64,000 nt of DNA from Zarea fungicola. Lineage: Eukaryota; Ascomycota; Sordariomycetes; Hypocreales; Cordycipitaceae. A program made the position numbers and the translations under genes. Of the stretch, positions 11,427 through 21,613 are shown piece by piece (within the stretch, counting starts at the first letter, position 1; each line of letters begins with the position of its first letter). The DNA lies in contig FWCC01000330.1 of NCBI GenBank assembly GCA_900169235.1, positions 31,432 through 95,431 of the forward strand, read 5' to 3'. A model generated the notes under the pieces. The model did no database searches. It saw only the letters and a program-made list of their open reading frames with translations, and was not told where the DNA came from.

Positions 11427-12751
11427 TTACAGCTTGCTGTCATTCTCTGGAGCAATCTTGATGATGACTTTGCCCCAGGTATCGCGTCCGCCCAGGGCCT
11501 TGAGGCCATCCTTGACGCGGTCGAGTCCGACAAACTCCTCATCCGTGTACTGGGTACCCTTGATCTTGCCCTGGCGCACCAGGTCGAGCACGCCCTTCCA
11601 GACGACGGGGACCATCTCGGGCTGGTGGACGGCGTGTGCGCCCCAGGCGAGCCCGACGAGCGAAATGTTCTTGAGGAGGGCCTTGTTCATGGCGACCTTT
11701 TCAATCTTGCCGCCGGCGAAGCCAATGATGAGGATGCGGCCGTTCCAGGCGATGCACTTTGTGGACTTGTCGACAAGGCCGACGGGGTCGTAGACGATGT
11801 CGACACCCTTTTCGTCTGGGGTCAGCTCCTTGACCTGGAGGGGCCAGTTGGGGTCGTTGTAGGAGAGGACGTGGTCGGCACCAAACTTTTTGGCGATTTC
11901 GAGCTTGCGCGGTGTCGAGGCGGTGGCGATGACAGTGGCCCCAAAGGCTTTGGCGACTTTTTATCGTTGGAAGAGCCCATTGTTAGTTTATTTCTTTTCT
12001 TTTCTTTTCTCTTTTTTTTTCTCTCTTCCTTTCGGCTGGTTTTATAGGAACTCACTCTGAACAGCAGCTAGACCGACACCACCGGCCGCGGCGTGGACGA
12101 GTACCCAATCACCCTTCTTGATGTTGGCGCGCTGGACGAGGCCGCTGTAGCTGGTCGGCGCAGTGACAAAGAGGCCGGCGGCATCCTGAAAGGACCAGCC
12201 CTCGGGGACGGGTAATATGGTCTGCTCGGCGGCGTGGACGTATTCGGCGTAAGCGCCCTGTGAGGCTCCAAAGACACGGGTGCCGACGGGGTAGAGAGGC
12301 TTGGTTTCGGGGTCCTTGGGGACAGCAACTACGACGCCAGAGAATTCTACGCCGGCAGTCCAAGGGAAGGCTGTGACGGCGGGATACTCTTTGATTAGAC
12401 GGGGATCAAGTTGAGAAATGCGCAAATTTGACTCTTTTTTAGTACATACGAGGCTGGTGTTGGTATTTGCCTTGGATCTGGAGAATATCGAAAAAGTTGG
12501 CGGCGGCGGCGTGGACCTTGACAATGTACTCTGAGTCTTCCGGCTGCAGGTCGGGCAGGTCAACGACCTTGAGCTCATCGGGGCCCTAATTGTCAAGTTG
12601 AAATATCAGCAATTGAAGTGTTTATATACGAAAGTCCACGTGCATGTGTGGACGTTGTCCCAATTGGCGAGACTTGTGGCAATACACCGCTTTCGGCAAT
12701 TGCCCATCCGAGACTTACCTTGACGTATTCTGTAATTTGAATGCCCTTCAT
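11427..12751 (-). CDS. Quinone oxidoreductase-like NADPH-dependent MDR protein
   Basis: Four exons: 12719-12751, 12450-12585, 12056-12370 and 11427-11956, giving 337 aa. Exon 1 encodes only 11 residues (MKGIQITEYVK). The GroES-like half contains HAAAANFFDILQIQGKYQ and FPWTAGVEFSGVV. The Rossmann half has VLVHAAAGGVGLAAVQ, then GATVIATASTPRKLEIAKKFGADHVL, in which the basic residues after the second strand favour NADPH. Structural or catalytic zinc ligands are absent, so this is the zeta-crystallin/quinone-reductase branch of the MDR superfamily rather than an alcohol dehydrogenase. It probably reduces quinones or activated alkenes in the cytosol; the exact substrate is unknown. Intron 3 uses an unusual purine-rich acceptor (ataaaaag). 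It is divergent from the metallophosphoesterase gene. Confidence 0.88.
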
Positions 12752-13338
12752 AGTGTTGGTTGTGTGGGGATATCTGAGTTTTTTGGGGGACGGTAGCTGC
12801 TAGACTTGAAGTCCTGAGCAGTGAATAAAAAAAGTATGAAAGAGTATGTGTAGATACAGGTTTGAGGTGAGAGTTCAAGATGGATGATGATGAATGAGTA
12901 GCTCGGTGGTGCACACCAATGAGAGGCTGAGATTCGATGCCGCTCGCCGAGGCACAAATGGCCACGGACGGACCGGACTTTCCAGCTATCATCTGGGCGG
13001 CGGCGGCTGGGGTAGGCAATTGTGGATGTTGTTAAACTATAAATAAATAACTTGCGGGACTATCATTTAGCAGTATGATCTCGAGTATGTCTCCTGGGAT
13101 GTGAGGTGTGAGATGTGCTATCTACCTGCAGAATCAATGAATTGACTTCTTTTAGTTGTTAAGAAAACGGTTGACCATTGCCAGCTGATGGTCGCCTTCA
13201 CACAAAAGGCGCACATGGCTGTCGGCGGCTTCATGTTCTGACCCCCTCCCTCACACTCTTACACAGCGCTAAAACTCGTCAGCTATCGGCACAACTAATA
13301 GTTGCCGTTTAACTACCCTTGCCCATTTTTGCGCCACA
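12752..13338. other. Divergent promoter region (oxidoreductase / metallophosphoesterase)
   Basis: A 587-bp spacer expected to drive both flanking genes. Short ORFs on the minus strand have no domain-like content. No repeat or RNA gene is seen. Confidence 0.5.
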
Positions 13339-15402
13339 ATGCTGCCATCCAGTCCATCCAGTCCATCCAGTCCATCCAGTCCATCCAATCCATCCAATCG
13401 GCGTGAGAGGCATCTCTTTACTGGCTTGCCTGCCGTTACCGAAATGGACCTTACCATCTTACACTTCAACGACGTTGTGAGTATGGTCATTTACAACTGC
13501 TACCACGGTGCGGTCGCAAAACAGCCATGCTCACGCATAATTCCTCTAGTACCACATCTCCGACCCAGATCTTGTGGCAAAGTTTGCGACTGTGCTTTCA
13601 GATCCACGGCACGTAATTGGCCATGGCCACAACCAAGACTCCCAGGCAGGAAAAGCAAGCGCACATTCTATTCGCGTTTTCAGCGGTGATGCCTTCTCGC
13701 CTTCCCTAGAAGCGGCTGTTCTCCGCGGCGACCACATGGCCCCACTGCTTGATGCCCTCGACATTGACGTTGCATGCTACGGGAATCACGACTTTGACTT
13801 TGGCGAGGAGAGACTTGTCGAAATTGTCCAGCATACAAGCTTTCCGTGGACCCTCGCCAATGCTGTCAAGAGCGTAGGAGATTGTCCGACATCCAGACAA
13901 GCTAGCCTTCTTGCTGGCGCCCGTGAATATGTTACCAAGGAAGTATCTGGTTTCAAGTTGGGGTTCTTTGGACTGGCTGGGACGTGAGTAATGTTTGCTA
14001 CTGGCCTGTTGGTCTTGCATTTGACCTCGTGCTACACCTGAACTCGCCTTGACTGATCCAAAAACATAAAGAGACTGGCCATCCAACTGTCAACATTTAC
14101 CGGAATGCAATGTCTTGGAACCTGCTATTGTCGCCAAGAGAGTCGCCACTCATCTCCGAATGGTGGAAAAATGCGACTTGGTCATTGCAGTGACGCATAT
14201 GCGCCTTTATGAAGACCTTATTACCCTGAGAAACACTCTTTCTGGCCCAGAGAGAGTGGATTTGATCCTAGGTGGTCACGATCATCATGTTGTACGTAGA
14301 GACGCTTCGGACACAAATCCCGATCCAGAAGTCCTTCAGCCGGGCTGCAATGAGGAACGGACTGCCGTAACCGACTGCAAGGGAGATTTTCGAATTATCA
14401 AGAGCGGCAGCGACTGGAAAGGCCTTTCCATCTTGCAGCTCAAACTTGCTAGAGACGGCAACGGAAAATGCCTTATATCCGACATGTTCTGTAAGTGACC
14501 ATAGTCACTGTACATGATGGAACCAAGGCTGACATAGCAAAACAACAGTAAGACAGGTTGAAGATTTGAAAGCACTACCAGGATACAACCAAATCCCAAC
14601 ATCGCCAAAAATCTTGGACATCCTCAGGACAACTCATGACAAAATCGAACAAGTTGTCACGCAGCCTCTCTTCCACACCACCACTCCTCTGGACGGGCGA
14701 ATGCACATCCGCAGCCAAGAAACAAACCTCGGTAACCTGCTCGCCGACGCCGTCCGCGCCTTCTACGACGTGGAGATTGCACTCGTCAACAGCGGCGCCA
14801 TACGCTGCGATCGTATCGTGGAGAGCGCGGACAACAGCACAGCCCTATCCATCCGCGACGCCATCGAGATTAGTCCTTTTGGCAACGCCTTTGTGGTGAA
14901 GCGAGTTTATGGGAAGGTGCTCGCACATGCCCTGGAGAATTCAGTTTCGGACGCGCACACGGATGGGCGGTTCCTGCAGCTCAGTGGGCTCAGTGTGTCT
15001 CTGGACTGGGAGCGCCCCGAGGGCCACCGCATCAGCGACATTCGATTTCATGCACAAACCGGCAGCATCGATACGTTGAAACTCGATCGCGCGTACACAG
15101 TGGCAATGGTCAATTTTATCGGCTCCGGCTTTGACGGGTACACCTGCTTTCTGGACAGCGAGACGCTGGTCGGTGCAGAAGGTGGCATCACTGACACAAA
15201 TCTGCTCCTGGAGATTTTCAAGAGCACTGAGGGCGAAAAAAGCGGACACGTAATTAAAGATCAACACAGAGACGGCATTCGAAGAGCCAGAGCCGCCATA
15301 TTTCGCGGATACCACCAAAATGACTCGCTACCCGTTGTTGGCCCGGTATTAGAGGGTCGTATTGAAGTGGTGTCGTGCACTACATTGGGAGAAGCGGATT
15401 AG
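13339..15402 (+). CDS. UshA-type metallophosphoesterase / 5'-nucleotidase family protein
   Basis: Four exons: 13339-13476, 13550-13983, 14072-14490 and 14549-15402, giving 614 aa. Catalytic-domain metal ligands are visible: DLTILHFNDVYHIS, with the first block split by intron 1; FSGDAFSPS, where the family usually has GD; GNHDFDFG; an H in VTHMR; and GGHDHH. The C-terminal 5'-nucleotidase domain contains RSQETNLGNLLADAVR, NSGAIRCDR and ISPFGNAFV (about residues 355-430). The family hydrolyses nucleotides or cyclic phosphodiesters. No convincing signal peptide is present, so a cytosolic or vacuolar role is possible. The N-terminus starts with six 9-bp repeats encoding PSS/PSN, and a second in-frame ATG (MDLTILHF, 13444) lies just before the fold and could be the real start. 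Confidence 0.85.
13345..13398 (+). repeat. 9-bp tandem repeat encoding Pro-Ser-Ser
   Basis: Four perfect ccatccagt units followed by two ccatccaat units, all in frame (PSS x4, PSN x2), directly after the first ATG of the metallophosphoesterase gene. Confidence 0.97.
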
Positions 15403-15641
15403 AGATGCACAAATGACAGTATGCTCTGGCCTTTCCTTTACCTTTTTCTTCTTGAACTATTATAGAGCTTGTAAAATGTATATTGTGGCTTGGTATCAAA
15501 CTAGAGTTTCGCGGTGTTGCGCCACCCGAGAATACTTGCTCCCAAATTTTCCAACTTGCGTTTTCAGACATGAATAATTAACTGCCTCCAATGCACCAAC
15601 CTGTATAGGCCCTTTCATATTCTACATACCAAAAACACATC

Positions 15642-16208
15642 ATGGGTGGGAAACGTGGCAAGAAAGCCACCAACTCGGCATCGGAGCCTGCCAAAGCATT
15701 ACAGTCCGCAAACTCTCCATCAATGTCGACATCTCAAGTGTGCGCAGACCAGACTCTCGGCTACAAGCTACGCGTTCTCATTCACGATCTTGTCAACATG
15801 ACCAAGAACCCCGCATCCATAGCCCGCCTCAGCAACACCACGGATGAGCATTATATAAGCTTGCCCTACTTTACGCCGGAAGAGGGGCTTCTTGTCAAGG
15901 ATGCGATTATTGATACGGAGCCGGATCTTTACCATGTTCCTGGTTATGGTGGCTTTGATCAAAATGATGATTGTAATAACCAGGCTGACGGTAAAGCCAG
16001 CATGACTTCAAGTTTGGCAACGAAACAGGTACATGAAGCACTGAGTACAATTCTCTCAACATTCCTCGAAAAGCGTCGTGCTAGCGGCGACGCACGTCCT
16101 TGCGGTCCGCATCATTTAGCACCGCTTTATGCTGCATTGTTTGGAATTGCTTTGGAGGAATTGCAAGATCCAAGGTTTCTGGGTCGGCTTCGAAAGAATG
16201 GACTTTGA
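15642..16208 (+). CDS. Hypothetical protein, 188 aa, no recognised domain
   Basis: Single exon, 188 aa, starting 239 bp after the metallophosphoesterase stop on the same strand. The Lys-rich start (MGGKRGKKA) is followed by an about 30-residue Ser/Ala-rich linker. A folded-looking part comes next, with YKLRVLIHDLVNMTKNPASIARL, FTPEEGLLVKDAIIDTEPDLYHVPGYGGF, then a helix-rich end (LATKQVHEALSTILSTFLEKRR) and HHLAPLYAALFGIALEELQDPRFLGRL. There is no signal peptide or membrane segment. I do not recognise the family. The balanced composition, absence of low complexity over most of its length and a normal codon pattern make it a likely real gene, but no function can be given. It converges with the GST-like gene. 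Confidence 0.65.
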   Translation: MGGKRGKKATNSASEPAKALQSANSPSMSTSQVCADQTLGYKLRVLIHDLVNMTKNPASIARLSNTTDEHYISLPYFTPEEGLLVKDAIIDTEPDLYHVPGYGGFDQNDDCNNQADGKASMTSSLATKQVHEALSTILSTFLEKRRASGDARPCGPHHLAPLYAALFGIALEELQDPRFLGRLRKNGL

Positions 16209-16678
16209 TCTCATTTTTTACTTGTCTTTCTTAAAGAAGTCTCAACTCTCTCAAAGCCGCCATGAACAGATTGCACAGTGAACAGCTTTCTTGTCAATTC
16301 CGACAGAGAGCTAAAGCTTACATTGCCAAAACAAAAAAAAACCAAGCAATTATGTATAGTTAATCAATATACATTCTTAGCAAATTGGAAGAATACTCTA
16401 TGATAATTTATATAAGCGGTATTATAAGTAGCAGATTAGCATATGCTTCCTACTACTGCACCATTCTAGCCAGCACTGTTGTTGCTTTGACGTTCCACAC
16501 ATATTCACGGTGGATAGTTGCAACCTTCCTATACATAGTAGTCGTACTTATACTGTGCTTGCATTGGTTTGCTTTTTTCCCCTTACTCTACTGGATATAA
16601 TCTTCACTAGTACAAGGCACAAATCGTGCAACACGCCTGACTTTTTTCATTCCAAACAGACACAAATCCAACTCTAGC
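16209..16678. other. Convergent 3' spacer after the 188-aa gene
   Basis: A 470-bp spacer, A+T-rich. It contains a 71-codon ORF (16385-16600) with very hydrophobic content but no homology I can recognise; I treat it as chance. Confidence 0.5.
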
Positions 16679-17609
16679 TCACTCGGGCATTTCATAATCC
16701 GGAAAGTAGACGTCATGTATACGCTCTGCATACTCGACTGCATGTGCAGATTTTCGAATAAGGGCCTGTGTCGCTGGAGAACTGTTCCATTGGGCATCAA
16801 ATGTTAGCTCATCCATTTTCAACCAATTCCATCAGGGCGTTCGATGTCAACACTTACGCCGTGCAAATAAGTCCTGCTGTAATGAACCCAAAAAGAGTCG
16901 CGTCTGCCTCAGTCGGTTCCTCTCCGCCCAAGATCCAAAACGGCTGCCGCCCTGCCTCATCACGAGCACCACCGTCACCATCCGTGGCCGTCTCGCCCCT
17001 TGCCTTCTTCATCTTGGCGTCCGCCAGCAAAGCCTCCACGCTCTCCCACACTTCCTCGTTGAATAGTCTCATCTCCTTATCTGTGAGCCTCCCAGTTCCC
17101 TGCCCGTAGAGCGCCCGCACCGTAGCACGACGGGCCATTCAGCCCACCAGAGGCCGCAGCGGCCAGTGCACCTGCTGGAGCACATTGTCCACCATTTCCT
17201 GGTAATTGTCGCACCACTTCTCCCGTATCCCGTAAAAGTACACCCGATCCTCGAGGAGCGCCCGCGTTGCCAGGTCGTGCGCTCGCTGCGCGGGTGTGAG
17301 CACGGCATCACGGTCCCGCAGATGGCCGCTTGACACGAGCTCGCGGATGATGAGGGTTGAATCGCTCATAATCGTCGTCTTGGTGTCAGTAGCTTTGCCA
17401 GAGGAGTCATTTTTAGCCTCGCGCAGCTCGATATAAGGGATCTTGCCGCGGGGGGCCGTGAGAGGGGAGCCCTCGCCGATGTAAGTGAGCCCGTCGAAGC
17501 GTAGACGGGCCTCGAGCTTATTGACGAAAGCGGACCACACGTATTTTCCGGGATCACCGACACCTCGTAGAATCTTTAGGGATTCTGGTGACCAAGATGG
17601 GCTTGACAT
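16679..17609 (-). pseudogene. GST/Fax-like protein gene with an in-frame TGA
   Basis: Two exons, 16858-17609 and 16679-16781; intron with gtaagt, ctaac and aacag. The model totals 285 codons but has an in-frame TGA at 17139-17141, after residue 156. Upstream: a thioredoxin-like N-terminal half (GKYVWSAFVNKLEARLRFDG, then APRGKIPYIEL), typical of Failed-axon-connections/GST-like proteins. Downstream, in the same frame: GQGTGRLTDKE, FWILGGEEPTEADATLFGF and a C-terminal helix ending YFPDYEMPE, all family-like. So the reading frame is intact except for one codon, probably TGG (Trp) in the ancestor. Alternatives are a sequencing error (the window has an assembly gap elsewhere) or a poor 48-nt in-frame intron at 17100-17147 that would remove part of GQGTGR. 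Other family members are presumed glutathione or thiol-transfer proteins; the function is unknown. Confidence 0.75.
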
Positions 17610-18233
17610 GACTTGCTCCTTGCGAGTTTCTCTTCTTTTTTCAAGATATAGTTTGGGCTCTGGATAACGAGAGTGAGTCCTCTGTTGGCTCTGAGATAGG
17701 ATGCTTTGGTGGATATTTATAAATTCATATACCAACGCAGAACCCTTTTAGAATGAGTCACCCATTACTCACATAAATTTGCACGTACTATGAAAATTGA
17801 CCGTTAATACCGCCCGGGGTTTGCGCGGTCTTACAGCAGCGATCTTCAAGATTCATTCACCAAGTGTGGAGCTGTCAGAGGCGCGCATTTCAGCTTATGC
17901 ACTTCGGCCTCGCACTTCGCGACTGTCCGAGTCCGGGAATCCTTCGCAAAGCAACATCCGAAGGCGGTGGCCATTAACTACTAGTCATAATTATGACCCC
18001 GATTTCCAAACGCTGGGACTAGTACAATTTGCAAGCTAATCAAGTATACATGCTGTTTTTGTGCCTAGGTAGAGAAATAATACAGGACTTTCTTTTGTTC
18101 CGTCTCGGCCACCTGTTGATGTCCTGATTTCAGTTCGTTCTGCAAACCATAACTTATGCTTCTTCCCTCTTCTGGTATATGTGTATGAACAAAAAAAAGC
18201 AGCGGCGATGAATGGGGGCTTTAGATGCATTCT
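17610..18233. other. Spacer between DSK2 3' end and the GST-like gene
   Basis: A 624-bp spacer between two minus-strand genes: DSK2 3' UTR plus the promoter of the GST-like gene. A longer in-frame N-terminal extension of the GST-like ORF up to 17735 exists but is low in conserved content. Nothing else is seen. Confidence 0.5.
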
Positions 18234-19589
18234 TCAAACTCCAGAAAGCAGGTGTTCGATAGCCCCCTGCACACTTCCTCCGCTCCGTCGAAGAGCCGCG
18301 ACGTTGCGTTCAAAGTCGAAGAATCCCATATCGTTTAGTTGACGAAGCTGCTCCTCGTAACGCTCCTCGGGAGGGCGGTTATCAGCGGGTGCAGGCGGTG
18401 TGGTGACGTCTCCGCCCATTGAACGCATCATTTGTGTCATTTGCGCCAGTTGCTCAGCGCTCATATTAAAGGGGTTGCCAGGGTTGGCTCCGGCTGCAGG
18501 GAAGAGAGCAGCAAACGGGTTCTGAGGGTTGGCACCAGTCGTGCCAGCTCCAGCTCCAGCTCCAGCCGCACCCTGGCCTTCGGTTTGTGTAGCGTTGCCG
18601 GCCGCGGCGCCTGCGCCGGTTCCAAAGCCAGCGGCATTCATGCTTTGCATCATGTCTGCAAGGCTCATGCCTGAGCCGCCAGCGCCGCCAAAGGGATTGG
18701 CGCTAAAGGGGTTCAAAAATGGGTTCTGGTGCCCCTGTCCCTGTGTCTGGCTACCATTGGCATCGCCGTCGGTTTGGGTTTGCGGGGTGCTATCAGTTGC
18801 GCCGGGGGCGGGAAAGGCAGACTCGCCGCCACGCATTCCACGCTGCATGCGCATGGCGTTGCTGAGCATGGCGGGATTGCTCATCATCTGTCTCATGAAT
18901 GGCGAGGTGATGAGCTCGCGAGCGTTGGGCAAGTTGCGGAGCATCGGATTTGAGTCGATGAGCATGTTGACAAAGTCGGGGTTGTTAAGGGCCTCGTTCA
19001 TGGTCTGTTGTACGTTGGGATCCGACATCATGCGGGCCATGCGCTCCTCGTCCATGGGAGGGCCCATCTGTGGGTTTGGTTTGATGTTGTGTTAGCAAGT
19101 CCTTGTTCTTCTGCTTTTTTTTTCTTTAACGGATAGTGTATTCAAGTGGAAACTTACGCCGCCATCGGGACCAAACATGTCCATGCCAGGAAGGTTGACC
19201 TGGTGGCCAGCATAACGGGCGCCGGTCAGGCCAGCAAGGGGATTGTTGGCAGTTCCCGAGGCCATGTTTGTGGGTACAGCGGGTGGTGTGGGTGTGTTTG
19301 TCGATGCAGGTTGGGAAGGGTTGCTGGCAGCGCTCTTGACCATGTGGATGGTGTTGTTGGGCTTGATCTTGTATGTGGCAAGGGTGTCGTCGTTCTTCAT
19401 GACGCGGCCGGAATAGATGAGCCGTTGGCGGTCGACGGGGATGTTCTCCAGGTCCTGGCCGGCAAGCTTATTCTTGAGGTCAAGGACGGAGGCAGTCTCG
19501 GCCATTGTGATGGTATGGGTGCTGTCCGAGGAAGTCTTGACTTTGAAGGTGATTTGGGTATCACTACCCGTGTCTGCGTTGTCGGCCAT
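18234..19589 (-). CDS. DSK2: Ubiquilin-type shuttle protein Dsk2
   Basis: Two exons, 19158-19589 and 18234-19067, giving 421 aa; the 90-nt intron has gtaagt, ctaac and cacag. An N-terminal ubiquitin-like domain lies at about residues 12-85 (ITFKVKTSSDSTHTITM, DRQRLIYSGRVMKNDDTL, NTIHMVKS). A Pro/Thr/Ser linker follows, then an STI1-like segment (MMSDPNVQQTMNEALNNPDFVNMLIDSNP and FMRQMMSNPAMLSNAMRMQ), a Gly/Ala/Gln-rich middle, and a C-terminal UBA domain (RYEEQLRQLNDMGFFDFERN through GAIEHLLSGV). Dsk2 carries ubiquitinated clients to the proteasome and acts in ER-associated degradation; it is cytosolic and nuclear. The second STI1 pair is less clear than in yeast. This is a confident assignment. 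Confidence 0.96.
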
Positions 19590-19815
19590 GGCTCGAGGAC
19601 GGGCGACGAGGATTGTGTTTTGGGGGGGGGTGATGCAGTATGTTTGGCTGGTGTTGGCTGGCGCAAGTTGAGGCGGCGCCGGCGGGGTGAAGCAGGTGGA
19701 AGGCGAGAGAGACAGGCGGGCGGGGCAGAGCGTTGGCGCAACAGTCAGTGAGTGGTCGGCGGAATTGTACAGGGGAGTCGTATGTAATGTAGGCGCCGGC
19801 GGAGGGTGTAGCGGG

Positions 19816-19825
19816 TACGGAGTAC
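19816..19825. repeat. TACGGAGTAC motif
   Basis: Exact 10-mer, found again at 20131-20140 and 52450-52459, with a related inverted repeat at 45390-45407. All copies lie outside genes. Confidence 0.6.
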
Positions 19826-20130
19826 AGGAAGTTTGTTTGTACCGTAGCTACTTACATATATAGTTACTTGGTAATAATAAGCAAGTCTCTTCTTATCCTT
19901 GTACCACTTGGCGGCCAGGGTAAGTTGCAGATAGCTGCAGACGAGGCTGCCAGTGGATGTAGAAGGGATCAGAGGATGGAATAGGACCGATGGCAGAAGG
20001 GGATGAGGGCAACAAGGAAGGAGGGAGTGAGTAGATGTTACTAGTTGAGGAGAAAGTTGGCACTATATTCATAAAAGTGCCCAACAGCTCATAACTAATC
20101 AATAACTATTAAATACAGGCTCATTACAAG

Positions 20131-20140
20131 TACGGAGTAC
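20131..20140. repeat. TACGGAGTAC motif, second copy
   Basis: Same 10-mer as at 19816-19825, 315 bp away in the same intergenic region. Confidence 0.6.
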
Positions 20141-21613
20141 AGAGGGGGTGGTGGCGGAGTGACCTGGATTTTTGATTGTGGGCCAAGATGCAGCTGCTCA
20201 ACTGTTTGCCTGCCCAGAGCCAGCTGAGAGAGGCAGGCAGCGATGATCCAGTACTTGTTAAGCCACCATACTATCGTAGACTACCTAGTACTTGCAGGGC
20301 ATGATGAGCACGGAATAACGCGTGTTAATAATACATTAAGGGTCTTGTACCTGTGCGTCTACAACTTACCAAGTTGCCCAGTACAACGGACAACGGCATG
20401 GAGTGTGTCAAGGTCATTCGCTGATATTCCGATTTCTGATGCAAAAAAACACCGCCTCCTGTTTATACTTGGAGGCAAAGGAAGTTGATATATTTTAAAA
20501 TATCTATTTTATTTTGCTAATAACTGTTCGTCTTGAAAAAAAAGCATACTTAATAGCACCAAGGACACTGCAACTGCTAGGCCACTTCATCATGATGCCC
20601 GCTTTTTGCCGTCTTCCATCGCCGTCCAACGCCTTCTCATGCCACCTCTGCCCGCCACTTTTAATCCATCGTCCTTCAGTCATTGGGAATGTGAAGCAGC
20701 TCCAGCTTTTATTGGCTTGGTTGATGCTCTAATCATTCCGCCTGCTTCTCCGCACAAGTCCGCATTCACTCATCTCCCAACAGCATACAAAATATCAGGC
20801 CCGTCGGCAAACCAAAAGATAAAAGAAAGATAAAAGAAAGAAGAAAGAAAGAGAACGGCACAGTACCCAAAGTTTGCTAATCTTCACCGTATCACTGAGC
20901 CAACTACTGGTAATAATCTGGCGTCAAGTTATTGCTCGGAGATCGGGAGTGGTCCAGACTTGTCATTCGACCGGCCGTGCATGACATACAAATTGGGCAT
21001 AATTTACCTATATTTCCGTAGCTAACGTAGTGGTTCAATTCTAATAACGAGCGTTCTGCCGCGGGATATGCGGGGGAGAGCAGTTCCTAGTGTAACTCGG
21101 CCAACAAGTTTCGGCGTTTGCAAAGACAAAAGAACCAGCAAGTATATTTTGATATGCATAGCCCAAAAATCAGCAGCCTGAATATTTATCCTTCTCAAAT
21201 AGAACAATTTATTCAGTTTATCAAACACTATAGCTACTCTAGCGACAGCATAGTCTTTCTCTTCAGTCCTGCTAATCAGACTTTTTTTTATTAACTACTT
21301 GGTATACAGAGGACAGAGCAGTTAGTTAGCACCACTGCTGCTCCACTTCGCATCGACGCCAGCTACAACACCAATCCAACAATCCACACCAAGCCAAATG
21401 AAAGCTCTCATTCACATCCTATTCGTTCTCATCGCAAACACTTTACAAAAGCATCCTCTGGAATCAAAAGAGATCAACCTTACCATCCATTCATATCAAA
21501 AGAAATTGGTTTTATAAGCCAACCTATACAACCTATCCTTTCAAACAACTGACCGGCCCAAACACCTCACCATCACCATTCAAGAGGCGTCCTTCAAGGA
21601 TGAACCCAGCATC

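Larger units (their letters stand above)
19590..21613. other. 2-kb divergent intergenic region DSK2 / NPR2
   Basis: No supported gene. A TACGGAGTAC motif occurs at 19816-19825 and 20131-20140. There are several A-rich runs and a purine-rich stretch near 20815-20855. Short ORFs look random. It should contain the DSK2 and NPR2 promoters and 5' leaders. Confidence 0.5.

Noticed and set aside
11418..12047. 209-codon + strand ORF over the oxidoreductase
   Set aside because: Antisense to exons of a recognised MDR protein.
16385..16600. Hydrophobic 71-aa ORF as a small membrane protein
   Set aside because: A+T-rich 3' spacer gives hydrophobic codons by chance; no conserved motif or promoter evidence.
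17139..17141. TGA as selenocysteine or programmed read-through
   Set aside because: Ascomycetes are not known to use selenocysteine, and the following bases (ATG) do not match the TGA-CTA read-through context.
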